A DNA stretch of 64,000 nt from Winogradskyella sp. (GCF_028289625.1 NZ_JANQOM010000013.1:62001-126000), one strand, 5' to 3'; shown: positions 9,645-18,597, counted from the stretch's first letter. Notes: generated from the sequence alone by a model not told the origin. A program made the numbers and translations.

Positions 9645-11656
9645 GATGCGACTAAAACTATGGTTTGATTAGGCTTCAACTTCTGATGCCGTTCTACAGA
9701 TTGCGATGTTACTGTTCCACTACCCTTCAATTTCACCTTGACATTGACTTCGAGATTTTCGAGTAATGCAATAGCATCCATAGCTGGCATACCAACCACT
9801 CTTGGCATTAACTGCTTGTACTTTCTTGAGCTTTCGTAAAATTTCTCAAAGTCTTGATTAACCAGATTATTATCAAAGTCTAAGGTCTCAACTTCATCAA
9901 TAATTGGTGTGTCAGTATATATTTTTTGAGCAATTCGTTTAAAAACAGGGCCAGAAACATCAGCTCCGTAATACCCAACTTTTGTACTCGGTTTATGTAT
10001 CACTACTATACATGAATATTTAGGATTGTCGACTGGAAAATAGCCGGCAAATGAAGAGATATACTTCTTATCTTTTTTCCATTCCTCGTAATTGGCATAG
10101 TCGGTTCTTGCTGTACCTGTTTTCCCCGCCATGGAAAAGGTTTCAGAATACATACGCCTTCCCGTACCTCTAATCACAACATTTTTGAGGATATCTTTAA
10201 TTTGGGCTAATGTTTTATCTGAACATAATTTATCGACCAAAATCTCTTTTTCAAAAACTTCAATATCCTTATCAAACGACTTTACAGACCTAATAAATCG
10301 TGGTTTTATCAGTTCACCATTATTTGCAATAGCATTGTAGAACGCTAAAGTTTGCAAAGGTGTCATGGTTAGATTGTAACCATAAGCCATTGATGGCAAA
10401 GCGTTCTTACTCCAATTAGATGCACCAGGTCTTGGAATATCTGGCTCCCCTTCTCCTATGATTGAAACACCCAAAGGTTGATCTAGTTTCCACTTACTAA
10501 GTCTATCTAAAAACTTTTCTGGTGTTTTTGAATAATAATCGTCAACGATTGTTGCTAAACCAATATTAGATGACAGCTCTAATGCCTTAGCAGCTGAAAT
10601 TTTACCAAATCCCCCAGTACGAGAATCACTTATTGTTCTACCATAGAAATATTTAGTACCACTCTTTGTGTCAATGACTGTTGATGTATCAATGACTTTA
10701 TCCTCTAAAGCTGCCATCAAGGCCATAGTTTTAAAGGTTGAACCTGGTTCATGACTCTCCCCTACAGCATAATTGAGACGCTCATAGTACGTTCCTTTAG
10801 TGGTTTTGGCTAAATTAGATATGGCTCTAATTTCTCCAGTTTTAACATCCATTACCACGACGCAGCCATGCTCGGCCTCATACTTTTCAAGTTGTCCCAA
10901 GAGCGAATGATGTGCAATATCCTGAATATTGACATCTATGGTTGTGTATACATCTAACCCATCTTGAGGTTCCACTTGGTCAAAATCAGCAATGGGTTTC
11001 CATTGTCCATTTCCAATCTTTTGTTTTAAGCGTTTGCCTTTTTTACCACGTAGATATTTTTCACCAAAAGCTCCATCAATTCCCACTCGTGTTGCATAAT
11101 TATTTTCATCGATGCGCTCGTAACCAATAGATCGTGCAGCAATTTCACCCATTGGATGTTCGCGTTTTGTGGTTTGCTCTACAATTAACCCACCTTTGAT
11201 AGCACCTAGACTCAATAAGGGAAAGTTGCGAATGCGGATATAATCCGAATAGCTTATATTTCTGGCCAGTAGAAAGTACCTGTTTTTGTTTCTACGTGCT
11301 TTTCTAATAATATCTTTGTAATACGAGGCTGATTTACCTTTGTAAACCGATAGAGAATCTGCTAAACCATTAATATGTGCTTCGAATACCGCATCTTTGG
11401 CTTGGATTGCATCGATTCTGATATCGTATTTTGGAATTGAAGTCGCCAAAAGACTTCCGTCTGCAGAATACACATTACCGCGATTGGGTTCGATATCGAA
11501 ATCTTTTACCGTTCTTTTCTCAGCAAGTTCTCGGTATTCATCTCCTTGAACAAACTGTATGGTGCATAACTTAAAAACCACGGCAAGCGCAAAGACAAAC
11601 ATGCAGCCTGCTACAAAGTACAATCTGTTTAATATGTTGGTTTCTGTTACTGCCAA
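9641..11656 (-). CDS. ftsI: Septal peptidoglycan transpeptidase FtsI/PBP3 with C-terminal PASTA domain
   Basis: Class B penicillin-binding protein that cross-links septal peptidoglycan with FtsW. One membrane anchor lies at about 14-33 and a dimerisation/pedestal domain at 55-240. The transpeptidase domain has all three active-site motifs: S306-T-F-K309, S362-S-N364 and K512-T-G-T515. A single PASTA domain occupies about residues 605-671. The start codon is TTG (11654-11656), giving MAVTETNILNRLY, which matches the N-terminus I recall for flavobacterial homologues. ftsL lies upstream with a 92-nt gap; murE overlaps downstream. Confidence 0.96.
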   Translation of the reverse strand: MAVTETNILNRLYFVAGCMFVFALAVVFKLCTIQFVQGDEYRELAEKRTVKDFDIEPNRGNVYSADGSLLATSIPKYDIRIDAIQAKDAVFEAHINGLADSLSVYKGKSASYYKDIIRKARRNKNRYFLLARNISYSDYIRIRNFPLLSLGAIKGGLIVEQTTKREHPMGEIAARSIGYERIDENNYATRVGIDGAFGEKYLRGKKGKRLKQKIGNGQWKPIADFDQVEPQDGLDVYTTIDVNIQDIAHHSLLGQLEKYEAEHGCVVVMDVKTGEIRAISNLAKTTKGTYYERLNYAVGESHEPGSTFKTMALMAALEDKVIDTSTVIDTKSGTKYFYGRTISDSRTGGFGKISAAKALELSSNIGLATIVDDYYSKTPEKFLDRLSKWKLDQPLGVSIIGEGEPDIPRPGASNWSKNALPSMAYGYNLTMTPLQTLAFYNAIANNGELIKPRFIRSVKSFDKDIEVFEKEILVDKLCSDKTLAQIKDILKNVVIRGTGRRMYSETFSMAGKTGTARTDYANYEEWKKDKKYISSFAGYFPVDNPKYSCIVVIHKPSTKVGYYGADVSGPVFKRIAQKIYTDTPIIDEVETLDFDNNLVNQDFEKFYESSRKYKQLMPRVVGMPAMDAIALLENLEVNVKVKLKGSGTVTSQSVERHQKLKPNQTIVLVAS

Positions 11657-11748
11657 AATAATTTATCGTTGTTGTGATTTTACTCGATAATCGAGATTAA
11701 TTCTTCTTTTGTTTCTCTCTAACCCAATATTATTGTGCAAAGCTTTAT

Positions 11749-12069
11749 TCATTCCTCTGAGCTAACTACCTTAATCTTTGTTGGTGGGATCTCAGAAATT
11801 TGAATGTTCTTTTCTGCTACCTTATTGATAATGGATGATTCCATTTTTAATCGCATTAATTTTGAGCGCCCATCGACAAAAGCCGACCTCAATTCTTTAA
11901 CTTCATTGGTTAATTTTGCGATCTCATGTACTTTATTGTCTGCACTATGAGAACTTGCAATCATAATAATCGCCAAGGATGAAATAAAAATGATGATGCG
12001 CCAATTTTTAAACGAATCATCACTGATTAGAAATTTTCCACGTAATATGCTGTAAACACTTTTCTTCAT
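11749..12069 (-). CDS. ftsL: FtsL-like cell division protein
   Basis: Small bitopic divisome protein of 106 residues. It has a cytoplasmic N-terminus, one membrane span (about 25-42) and a short periplasmic coiled-coil-like helix (about 47-90). This is the FtsL/DivIC architecture. Primary sequence is weakly conserved, so the call rests on topology, length and position between rsmH and ftsI. The ATG at 12067-12069 overlaps the rsmH stop. Confidence 0.85.
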   Translation of the reverse strand: MKKSVYSILRGKFLISDDSFKNWRIIIFISSLAIIMIASSHSADNKVHEIAKLTNEVKELRSAFVDGRSKLMRLKMESSIINKVAEKNIQISEIPPTKIKVVSSEE

Positions 12070-12971
12070 ATTTTTTCAGCAATCCGAAGTTTTGCGCTTC
12101 GTGCTCTACTATTCACTTTTATTTCTGATTCTGATGGCACTATTAATCCACCTACTTTTTTTAACGGTACTTCAAAATTTCCAAAGACATCACGTTCTGG
12201 TTCTCCTTCAAACAATCCATTTCTTATAAAGCGTTTCACTAGCCTATCTTCTAATGAGTGATAAGAAATGAAACTCAACCTTCCCCCTAATTTCAATAGG
12301 TCTGGCATTTGCAACAATAACTCCTTCAACACTTCTATCTCTTGATTTACCTCAATTCTAATAGCCTGATAGATTTGGGCCAGTACTTTATTTTCTTTTC
12401 TATGGTTGAGAAATGGTTTTAAAACCAATTTTAGTTGCTGTGTGGTTTCAATAGGTGCTATCTTTCGCTCCGAAACGATAACTCTTGCCATTACAGGCGC
12501 TTGCCTCAACTCACCGTATTGCAACAAAACCGCTCTTAGTTGCTCCTCTTCATAACCATTAATAACTTCGTACGCAGACAACTTGCTATCTTGATCCATT
12601 CGCATATCTAATTTTGCATCAAAGCGTGTTGAAAATCCACGATCCGCAATGTCAAACTGATGTGACGAGACCCCAAAATCGGCTAAGACTCCATCTACCT
12701 CTTTTATTCCATAAAATCTCAAGAACCTTTTTATATATCTAAAATTCTCATTAATGAGAACGAATCGATCATCTTCTATAATGTTAGCCAATGCGTCTTT
12801 ATCTTGATCAAAAGCAAACAGCTTACCTTCTGGCCCTAATCGTGATAAAATTTCTCTGCTGTGGCCGCCGCCGCCAAAAGTGACATCGACATAAATTCCA
12901 TCTGGCTTTATATTCAATCCGTCAACTGTTTCCTCGAGTAAAACCGCATTATGATACTCCATGGTCATCAT
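12066..12971 (-). CDS. rsmH: 16S rRNA (cytosine1402-N4)-methyltransferase RsmH
   Basis: Methylates N4 of C1402 in 16S rRNA using S-adenosylmethionine. The 301-residue length is normal. The SAM-binding loop DVTFGGGGHS lies near residues 29-38, and the family motifs DFGVSSHQFD and SYHSLEDR(L)VK are present. Three ATG codons (12971, 12968, 12962) are possible. All overlap the end of mraZ, and the last (MEYHNAVLLEE) is most like known family N-termini. Second gene of the dcw cluster, as usual. Confidence 0.96.
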   Translation of the reverse strand: MMTMEYHNAVLLEETVDGLNIKPDGIYVDVTFGGGGHSREILSRLGPEGKLFAFDQDKDALANIIEDDRFVLINENFRYIKRFLRFYGIKEVDGVLADFGVSSHQFDIADRGFSTRFDAKLDMRMDQDSKLSAYEVINGYEEEQLRAVLLQYGELRQAPVMARVIVSERKIAPIETTQQLKLVLKPFLNHRKENKVLAQIYQAIRIEVNQEIEVLKELLLQMPDLLKLGGRLSFISYHSLEDRLVKRFIRNGLFEGEPERDVFGNFEVPLKKVGGLIVPSESEIKVNSRARSAKLRIAEKI

Positions 12972-13419
12972 CCTCTTGTCCCATTACTTCTTCTGCTAAA
13001 TCCGCAAAGTCTGAAGCTGCATCATCTATGGCTTGTTCGTACTTATCTTTATCCCAGATTTCGATAATATTTACAGCAGAAGCCAATACCACTTCTTTGG
13101 TTATACCAGAAAATCCAATTAAATCCTTAGGAATCAATAATCGTCCTGCATTATCTACTTCCACCACTTTAACACCTGCCGTGAAACGTCTTATAAAATC
13201 ATTGTTCTTCTTCTTGAAACGATTCAGCTTATTCACTTTAGCCATCAACGTATTCCACTCTGTCATTGGATATAATTCCAAGCATGGCTGAAAAACTGAA
13301 CGCTTTAGCACAAAACCTTCTTGCAAAGCAGCGGATAATTGCTTTTTTAAGACGGCTGGAATCATCAACCTTCCCTTGGCATCAGCTTTGCACTCATATG
13401 TTCCAATAAAAGAGTTCAA
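12949..13419 (-). CDS. mraZ: Transcriptional regulator/division protein MraZ
   Basis: MraZ is an AbrB-fold DNA-binding protein that autoregulates the dcw cluster by binding short direct repeats in its own promoter. The 156 residues contain the duplicated SpoVT/AbrB-like motifs: YECKADAKGRLMIP near the N-terminus and VEVDNAGRLLIP in the second half. The reading frame starts at TTG (13417-13419). An in-frame stop lies just upstream and no ATG is available, so TTG is the likely start. The C-terminus overlaps rsmH by 23 nt. Matching repeats are present upstream (13473-13496). Confidence 0.95.
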   Translation of the reverse strand: MNSFIGTYECKADAKGRLMIPAVLKKQLSAALQEGFVLKRSVFQPCLELYPMTEWNTLMAKVNKLNRFKKKNNDFIRRFTAGVKVVEVDNAGRLLIPKDLIGFSGITKEVVLASAVNIIEIWDKDKYEQAIDDAASDFADLAEEVMGQEDDDHGVS

Positions 13420-13452
13420 TGTCTTTGGTTTCCCACTTTAATGATTGAGATT

Positions 13453-13460
13453 CAAATATA
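13453..13460 (-). promoter_or_regulatory. Predicted mraZ promoter -7 box (TATATTTG)
   Basis: On the minus strand the octamer reads TATATTTG, an exact match to the Bacteroidota TAnnTTTG -7 consensus. It lies about 34 nt before the mraZ TTG start. The expected -33 region (about 13480-13483) is overlapped by the MraZ-box array, which fits repression or modulation by MraZ. Inferred from sequence only. Confidence 0.6.
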
Positions 13461-13472
13461 TTGAAAAATTTA

Positions 13473-13496
13473 CCACATTTTACCACTATCCCCCAC
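13473..13496 (-). promoter_or_regulatory. MraZ-box array upstream of mraZ
   Basis: Read on the minus strand, GTGG recurs exactly every 10 nt (complement CCAC at 13473, 13483 and 13493). A further GTGGG is in phase 40 nt downstream (13433). MraZ of other bacteria binds direct TGGG-type repeats with a 10-nt period in its own promoter, so this is a strong candidate for the autoregulatory site of the dcw cluster. Confidence 0.75.
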
Positions 13497-13531
13497 TTTT
13501 GTTGATAAGTTTTAATTTTTAAAACAGTGAC

Positions 13532-13552
13532 TTTTTCTTGAATCAAGAAAAA
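13532..13552. promoter_or_regulatory. 21-nt palindromic dyad upstream of the dcw cluster
   Basis: TTTTTCTTGA (13532-13541) and TCAAGAAAAA (13543-13552) are perfect inverted arms around a single A. The near-absence of a loop makes a DNA operator more likely than an RNA terminator. It lies 36 nt beyond the MraZ boxes. No regulator can be named. Confidence 0.4.
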
Positions 13553-13794
13553 TCAAGGCTTTTAAGAAGATTATACTCGTGGAACCTTTCAACAGAAAGA
13601 ACTCTATCATTACTCAACTATGAGTATCGAAAGCCAATAATTCTATTGTTTTAAAAGGATTTAGTTATACACTTTTTGCAAAAAATAAGTTTTGTTTCTA
13701 AATGCCACAAAGTTTAATTTTACATCAGTAACCGCTACGTTAGTACACGATTTTTTCATATATTGATTTGAAGTTATAAATGAAAAAAATCATG

Positions 13795-13802
13795 TACTTT
13801 TG
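13795..13802 (+). promoter_or_regulatory. Predicted promoter -7 box (TACTTTTG) of the hydrolase gene
   Basis: Matches TAnnTTTG and lies 28 nt before the ATG at 13831. A TTTG at 13767-13770 is slightly too far away (24 nt) to be an ideal -33 element. Prediction only. Confidence 0.5.
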
Positions 13803-13830
13803 TTTTTAACACAAAGCACTAACTTTATAG

Positions 13831-14595
13831 ATGGCACACCTTTTAAAAAAAGAAAAGGATTATAGATATATTGAAGTAGGAGAAGGTACACCAATCGTGG
13901 TGCTCCATGGTTTAATGGGAGGATTGAGTAATTTTAATTCGGTTACCAATTACTTTGGCAATAATGGTTATAAAGTTATTATTCCTGAATTGCCTATCTA
14001 CACCATGTCACTTATAAAAACCAATGTTAAAAGTTTTGCCACCTATTTGAAGGATTTCATTGATTTTAAGGGTTTTGATGACGTTATACTGTTGGGCAAC
14101 TCCCTTGGTGGGCATATAGGTTTATACCATACCAAACTATTCCCTGAAAAAGTAAAAGCTCTTATTATAACTGGAAGCTCTGGGCTTTACGAAAGTGCTA
14201 TGGGAGGTGGTTATACTAAACGTAGTGACTATGAAGTCATTAAAAAGAAAGCTCAAGATGTATTTTACGATCCTGCTGTTGCCACCAAAGAAATTGTAGA
14301 TGAAGTTTACGAAACTGTAAACGATAGAAACAAACTTGTAAAAACATTAGCCATTGCGAAAAGTGCAATACGACACAATATGGCCAATGATTTACCAAAA
14401 ATGCACACCCCAACCTGTATTATATGGGGAAAAAACGATACGGTCACACCTCCAGAAGTTGCAGAAGAATTTCATGAGCTTTTGCCTAATTCTGATTTGT
14501 TTTGGATTGATAAATGTGGGCATGCTGCTATGATGGAACATCCAGATGAGTTTAATATCATCCTAAATAAATGGCTAGAATCTAAAGGATTCTAG
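13831..14595 (+). CDS. Alpha/beta-fold hydrolase
   Basis: Serine hydrolase of the alpha/beta fold, 254 residues, no signal peptide, so probably cytoplasmic. The oxyanion-hole region HGLMGG is at 26-31. The nucleophile elbow is GNSLGG with S91, the acid is in the WGKNDTVTPP loop, and the catalytic His is in KCGHAAMMEHP near the C-terminus. The substrate cannot be told from sequence; relatives include esterases and meta-cleavage-product hydrolases. It sits 45 nt before engB in the same direction, a pairing I recall from other flavobacteria, and is divergent from the dcw cluster. Confidence 0.88.
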   Translation: MAHLLKKEKDYRYIEVGEGTPIVVLHGLMGGLSNFNSVTNYFGNNGYKVIIPELPIYTMSLIKTNVKSFATYLKDFIDFKGFDDVILLGNSLGGHIGLYHTKLFPEKVKALIITGSSGLYESAMGGGYTKRSDYEVIKKKAQDVFYDPAVATKEIVDEVYETVNDRNKLVKTLAIAKSAIRHNMANDLPKMHTPTCIIWGKNDTVTPPEVAEEFHELLPNSDLFWIDKCGHAAMMEHPDEFNIILNKWLESKGF

Positions 14596-14640
14596 ATTAG
14601 ATCTTTCTATAATAAGAATTCCAATTCTGAAGGAAATACC

Positions 14641-15255
14641 ATGAAGATAACGTCTGCTGAATTTGTAATGAGTAATTCTGATGTGGCAAAATGCCCTAAG
14701 AACTTTATCCCAGAATATGCTTTTATTGGGAGAAGTAACGTTGGAAAATCGTCGTTGATTAATATGTTAACCAACAGAAAAAGTTTGGCAAAAACGTCTG
14801 GTCGTCCAGGCAAAACGCAGCTTATTAATCACTTTATTATTAATAATAGCTGGTATCTAGTCGATTTACCAGGTTATGGCTATGCCAGAGTATCTAAATC
14901 CTCAAAGAAGACGTTCCAAAAGTTTATTACCAATTATTTTGAACAACGCAAACAATTGGTTTCTGGCTTTGTTTTGGTGGATATTAGACACCAACCTCAA
15001 CACATCGATTTAGAATTTATGCAATATTTGGGCGAAAATGGCATTCCGTTTGGCATTATTTTTACAAAAGCGGATAAACTAAAACCTAACGCCATTACTC
15101 GACATGTAGATGAATACTGCAAAGTTCTTCTAGAAACCTGGGAAAAATTACCACCTTATTTCATTACGTCTTCAACCAAAAAAATTGGTCAAGAAGAGGT
15201 GTTGAATTTTATTGAAGCGACTAATGAAGAGATTGAGGAATTGAGAAATCAGTGA
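14641..15255 (+). CDS. engB: Ribosome biogenesis GTP-binding protein EngB/YsxC/YihA
   Basis: Small essential GTPase of the TrmE-Era-EngA-EngB family that takes part in 50S subunit assembly. The 204 residues show G1 (GRSNVGKSS, about 31-39), the G3 region (DLPGYG) and G4 (TKADK). Length and motif order are normal. The stop codon abuts the convergent ABC exporter gene with no gap: the two stops share the hexamer TGATCA. No terminator hairpin separates them. Confidence 0.96.
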   Translation: MKITSAEFVMSNSDVAKCPKNFIPEYAFIGRSNVGKSSLINMLTNRKSLAKTSGRPGKTQLINHFIINNSWYLVDLPGYGYARVSKSSKKTFQKFITNYFEQRKQLVSGFVLVDIRHQPQHIDLEFMQYLGENGIPFGIIFTKADKLKPNAITRHVDEYCKVLLETWEKLPPYFITSSTKKIGQEEVLNFIEATNEEIEELRNQ

Positions 15256-17445
15256 TCAGTATTGTGGTAATTCAATTTTGATTTCTTTCCAAAATTCACT
15301 GTAAAAATTATCCGTCTTTAACAATTGCTCATGAGACCCATTAACCAACGTTTTACCGTCCTCTAATACGTAAATCCTGTCCGCGAAATGTCGCAGCGAA
15401 TGTAATCTGTGGGATATAAATATGATCGTCAATTCTGGCTTGAGCCTATTCAAGAGCCGCAATACAAATCGCTCTGTTTTTCTGTCCATGGCAGAAGTAA
15501 ACTCGTCTAACAACAAAACCTTTGGCTTTTTGTACAAAGCACGCATTAATGCAATCACTTGTTTTTGACCACCAGATAAGTTAATGCCCTCTTCGCCCAA
15601 AATAGTGGCATAACTTTGGGGCAATGAGTTAATAAAGGCTTCAAAACCATAATCTCGACAAAACTTTACGATTTTTTCGGGTTTATCCTCTTGGCCTAAA
15701 AGAATGTTGGTAATAACGTTTCCGCTAAAAACGGTAACCTCTTGTGGCACAACACCTAAAATGGTTCGCCAATGTTCTGTGTTTAATTCGGTAAGATTAT
15801 ATTGATCGTTGATAATTGCCATTCCATTTTCGATCGGATAGAATTTTTGTAGGATTTGCCCTAAAGTGCTTTTACCACTACCGCTTTCACCAACAATGGC
15901 AATACACTCGTTTTTATTGACGCTAATAGTGATGCCTTTTAACAACTGGCTTCTACCGACAAAACGAAAGGAAAGGTTTTTAATTTCGAGCGAAGTGAAT
16001 TCCGAAATCTTGAAATTTCCTTTCTGTTCTTTATCCATTGAGGCAAACTCGTACATTCGGTTAAAAGCGACTTTGGCTTCGTTGATTGGAATGGTAATTA
16101 ATGCTAAACTTGCCACTGAAGGCAATAAACTTCCTGAAATTCCTAGAATTGCCATTAATTCGCCCAATTGCATTGATGTGTTGCAAACCTGAATCGAGGC
16201 ATAAACCAATATGCCCATTAAAAACAACACACTAAAAACACCCGAAAATACTGACATACGAACATTGATCTTCCCAAGGTTAAAGGCCCTCTCTTGATAG
16301 TTACCGTATATAAGTTGATTGATTTTTTGAAATATGGTTTGCCTGTTATCGTTTTTAACAGTGGCAATACCTTGCATAGAGGTAATGTAATTACTCTCAC
16401 TAAAGGCATAACCTTGCATTACTTCCTTTTGGGCATTGATAATACTTTTGTTAAAGCTATAAATAAGCACAAAATAAAAAGGCAAACTTATAAAAGCTAT
16501 TAAGCCCGTTTGCCAAGAATAGTAAAACAAAAAGCCCAACGACACCACTGTCACTAATGCATTGATAACTACATTGCCGACAATTTGTTTTATGACGCGT
16601 TGTACGCGTTGCGTATCGTTTAACCTAGCAACGAGTTCGCCAATTTTACGAGTATCGAAAAAGGGTTTTGGCAAATTAAGTAATGATGAATAAAAACTAT
16701 CTACTATACGATTATTAAAATCTTTGGTTTGCCGAATAAGAAAATAATCACGCAATGCTGTAAATAATACTCTAACCAAAAGTAAAAAAGCAACTAAGGC
16801 AATACCCGTAATGAGTTTATTAAAGTCTTTTGAAGGTAAAATATCATCGATTAATTTTTGAGAAAAAATAGCCATTGCCATACCCAAAATAGCAATACCT
16901 AAGCCTAAGAGAACACTAAATGAAATTAAACGGTAATCTTCTTTAAGCAATTTTAAAAACCATTGCTTTTTGTTTTTCTTTTGGGCTTTGGTTTTTACAA
17001 AATTATCATTTGGCGTAAGGGTTAAGCAAGTTTTAGATTTCCAGATAGCTTCTAATTGGTCTTTGGTATAGCTGGTTATACCTTTGGCTGGGTCGCCAAT
17101 AATAAATTTATTGTTTTTATAACCATAACAGACTACATAATGCTGTAAACGTTCTTCAACAACAACATGTAAAATTAAAGGTGCTGCGTGGTCTATTATC
17201 GCCTGTATGTCTGCTTCGTTACCTTGGGCTGTAAAACCAAGTTTATTTGCTGCTTGATACAAGCCCAAAAGCGTAGTACCTTGTTTCGTTGTACCGCTTA
17301 GCTCTCGCAACTTTTCTAAATTGTTTGAGCCACCGTAATACTGTATTAATGACAATAAGCAAGCTACACCACAATCGGACTGGTCGTGCTGTTGCGTAAA
17401 GGTCTGTTGTAAGTGTTTTTGAGATAAGTTAATTGTTTTAGTCAT
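15256..17445 (-). CDS. Peptidase-containing ABC transporter (C39 peptidase, double-glycine leader exporter)
   Basis: PCAT-type exporter that cleaves double-glycine leaders in the cytoplasm and pumps the mature peptide out. Within 729 residues: a C39 peptidase domain (about 12-150) with oxyanion Gln22, catalytic Cys25 in SDCGVAC, His102 and Asp118; a six-span membrane domain (about 170-455); and an ATPase with Walker A GESGSGKST (519-527), LSGGQ (623-627), Walker B VLLLDE (643-648) and switch His679. All catalytic residues are present. Its start overlaps the thioredoxin-like gene by 8 nt. The natural substrate candidate is the small GG peptide at 19045-19227. No HlyD-type adaptor gene is nearby. 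Confidence 0.93.
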   Translation of the reverse strand: MTKTINLSQKHLQQTFTQQHDQSDCGVACLLSLIQYYGGSNNLEKLRELSGTTKQGTTLLGLYQAANKLGFTAQGNEADIQAIIDHAAPLILHVVVEERLQHYVVCYGYKNNKFIIGDPAKGITSYTKDQLEAIWKSKTCLTLTPNDNFVKTKAQKKNKKQWFLKLLKEDYRLISFSVLLGLGIAILGMAMAIFSQKLIDDILPSKDFNKLITGIALVAFLLLVRVLFTALRDYFLIRQTKDFNNRIVDSFYSSLLNLPKPFFDTRKIGELVARLNDTQRVQRVIKQIVGNVVINALVTVVSLGFLFYYSWQTGLIAFISLPFYFVLIYSFNKSIINAQKEVMQGYAFSESNYITSMQGIATVKNDNRQTIFQKINQLIYGNYQERAFNLGKINVRMSVFSGVFSVLFLMGILVYASIQVCNTSMQLGELMAILGISGSLLPSVASLALITIPINEAKVAFNRMYEFASMDKEQKGNFKISEFTSLEIKNLSFRFVGRSQLLKGITISVNKNECIAIVGESGSGKSTLGQILQKFYPIENGMAIINDQYNLTELNTEHWRTILGVVPQEVTVFSGNVITNILLGQEDKPEKIVKFCRDYGFEAFINSLPQSYATILGEEGINLSGGQKQVIALMRALYKKPKVLLLDEFTSAMDRKTERFVLRLLNRLKPELTIIFISHRLHSLRHFADRIYVLEDGKTLVNGSHEQLLKTDNFYSEFWKEIKIELPQY

Positions 17446-17965
17446 TTTGGTGTAATACTCTTAAAATACCTTTGGCGTTGAGTTGCCCATTATGTTTTTT
17501 GATGAGTTTTTGGTTTTTATTATAGATTAAGAGGTAAGGAATAGTGTTAGCATCAAATTGACTAGAAAAAGTACGATTGCTATCATATAAAAAGGTAATA
17601 TTTGGTTTATTGCCTAAATTATATTTTCCTGAAAATTGCTTGATAGTTTCAATTGGCTCTATGGATACAAAAATGAATTGTTCATCTTTAAACGTATCTA
17701 AATTATCACTAATACTTTGTGCTTCGTGTTGGCAAAAATCGCACTCACTATTAAAGTAGATGAAGATGGTATTTAGGTTTGGTTTGAGATTAGCTTTTGA
17801 AAATGGTTGTTGCTCTAAAGTTAAAAATTCAAATTCTGGAATGGTCTCTAATTGTTTGGCGATTTTGCTTTTTTCTTTGGTCTTAGAAATCACGTTGTAG
17901 CCCAAGTAAGATAGTAAGGCCAAAACAGCAATTACAACTACAATTAAGATTGCCTTTTTATGCAT
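17438..17965 (-). CDS. Membrane-anchored thioredoxin-like (TlpA/redoxin-type) protein
   Basis: Predicted thiol-disulfide protein facing the periplasm, 175 residues from the ATG at 17965. A longer in-frame start at 18010 would run back through the upstream gene and is unlikely. A single N-terminal span (about 5-23) is followed by a thioredoxin-like fold with the active-site motif C75-D-F-C78 and a TIP cis-proline motif near the C-terminus. The gene begins 2 nt after the upstream stop and overlaps the exporter gene. The context suggests it oxidises or protects the exported peptide, which has two cysteines; this is inference. Confidence 0.82.
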   Translation of the reverse strand: MHKKAILIVVVIAVLALLSYLGYNVISKTKEKSKIAKQLETIPEFEFLTLEQQPFSKANLKPNLNTIFIYFNSECDFCQHEAQSISDNLDTFKDEQFIFVSIEPIETIKQFSGKYNLGNKPNITFLYDSNRTFSSQFDANTIPYLLIYNKNQKLIKKHNGQLNAKGILRVLHQND

Positions 17966-17967
17966 AA

Positions 17968-18597
17968 CTAACTCATATTTAAAGTAAAGAACATGACACC
18001 TACCACCCAAATTAAAAGGCTAACACCATAACTGCTCGCCACTATCTGTAAACCTTTAGTTGATTTTGTATCATTGATTTCTTTACCGATTAAATAAGCC
18101 AGAATAACCCAATAAGCCAACTCAAAAAGATTAAGCACTTGAAATGGGTAAATAAACCAAGGTTGTAAGCCCTCATAACCTATAATGTTTAATGCTGATA
18201 ATGGATAGAAATATTGTAAGTCTTCTAAATTATAATCGGTTTGGAAGAAGTAAAACCAAATTGTTTTAAAGACAACAACTAATAAGAATATAAACTCTGC
18301 TTTTACAACGATATTAAATAGTTTCTTGTATTTGATTTCTTTATTGAAGAAGAAACAACCTATATCTAATGTGGCTGATAAGATAGATATTTTGATTAAA
18401 AGTAGCAATGGTAAAACTATATATCCTAGCCATTGCCACTTTTCTCTAAAATCTATAAATTCCTTTATTTGCTCAACAGATAATTTCTCCGATAAAGAGT
18501 TAACTACGATATAATCAGTATCTAAAAGTTCTTTTGATAAAAATGTCAAACAAATTTGAAATATTACCAAAGTCAAAAAAACGATTAATTTATTCAC
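17968..18597 (-). CDS. Polytopic membrane protein of the peptide-export operon, function unknown
   Basis: I do not recognise a named family. The 209 residues show five hydrophobic segments (about 3-20, 57-77, 94-118, 146-171, 183-206) with a soluble loop at 25-55. The start is GTG (18595-18597), directly after the TAA of the upstream gene, so the two are probably translationally coupled. Its place between the GG peptide and the C39 exporter suggests a role in export, maturation or self-immunity. A Yip1-like permease is another possibility. No catalytic motif is visible. Confidence 0.72.
   Translation of the reverse strand: MNKLIVFLTLVIFQICLTFLSKELLDTDYIVVNSLSEKLSVEQIKEFIDFREKWQWLGYIVLPLLLLIKISILSATLDIGCFFFNKEIKYKKLFNIVVKAEFIFLLVVVFKTIWFYFFQTDYNLEDLQYFYPLSALNIIGYEGLQPWFIYPFQVLNLFELAYWVILAYLIGKEINDTKSTKGLQIVASSYGVSLLIWVVGVMFFTLNMS

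Larger units (their letters stand above)
13420..13830. other. 411-bp divergent intergenic region between mraZ and the hydrolase gene
   Basis: No gene is seen here. The left part holds the mraZ promoter and MraZ-box repeats. A 21-nt dyad lies at 13532-13552. A weak CTTTC-aaca-GAAAG hairpin sits at 13586-13599. The right part holds a -7 box for the hydrolase gene. The rest is AT-rich without recognisable structure. Confidence 0.8.

Noticed and set aside
15960..16020. Copy of the palindromic repeat inside the exporter gene (TTTCGAGCGAAGTGAATTCC)
   Set aside because: The core and arms do not match the repeat family; it is ordinary coding sequence of the nucleotide-binding domain.
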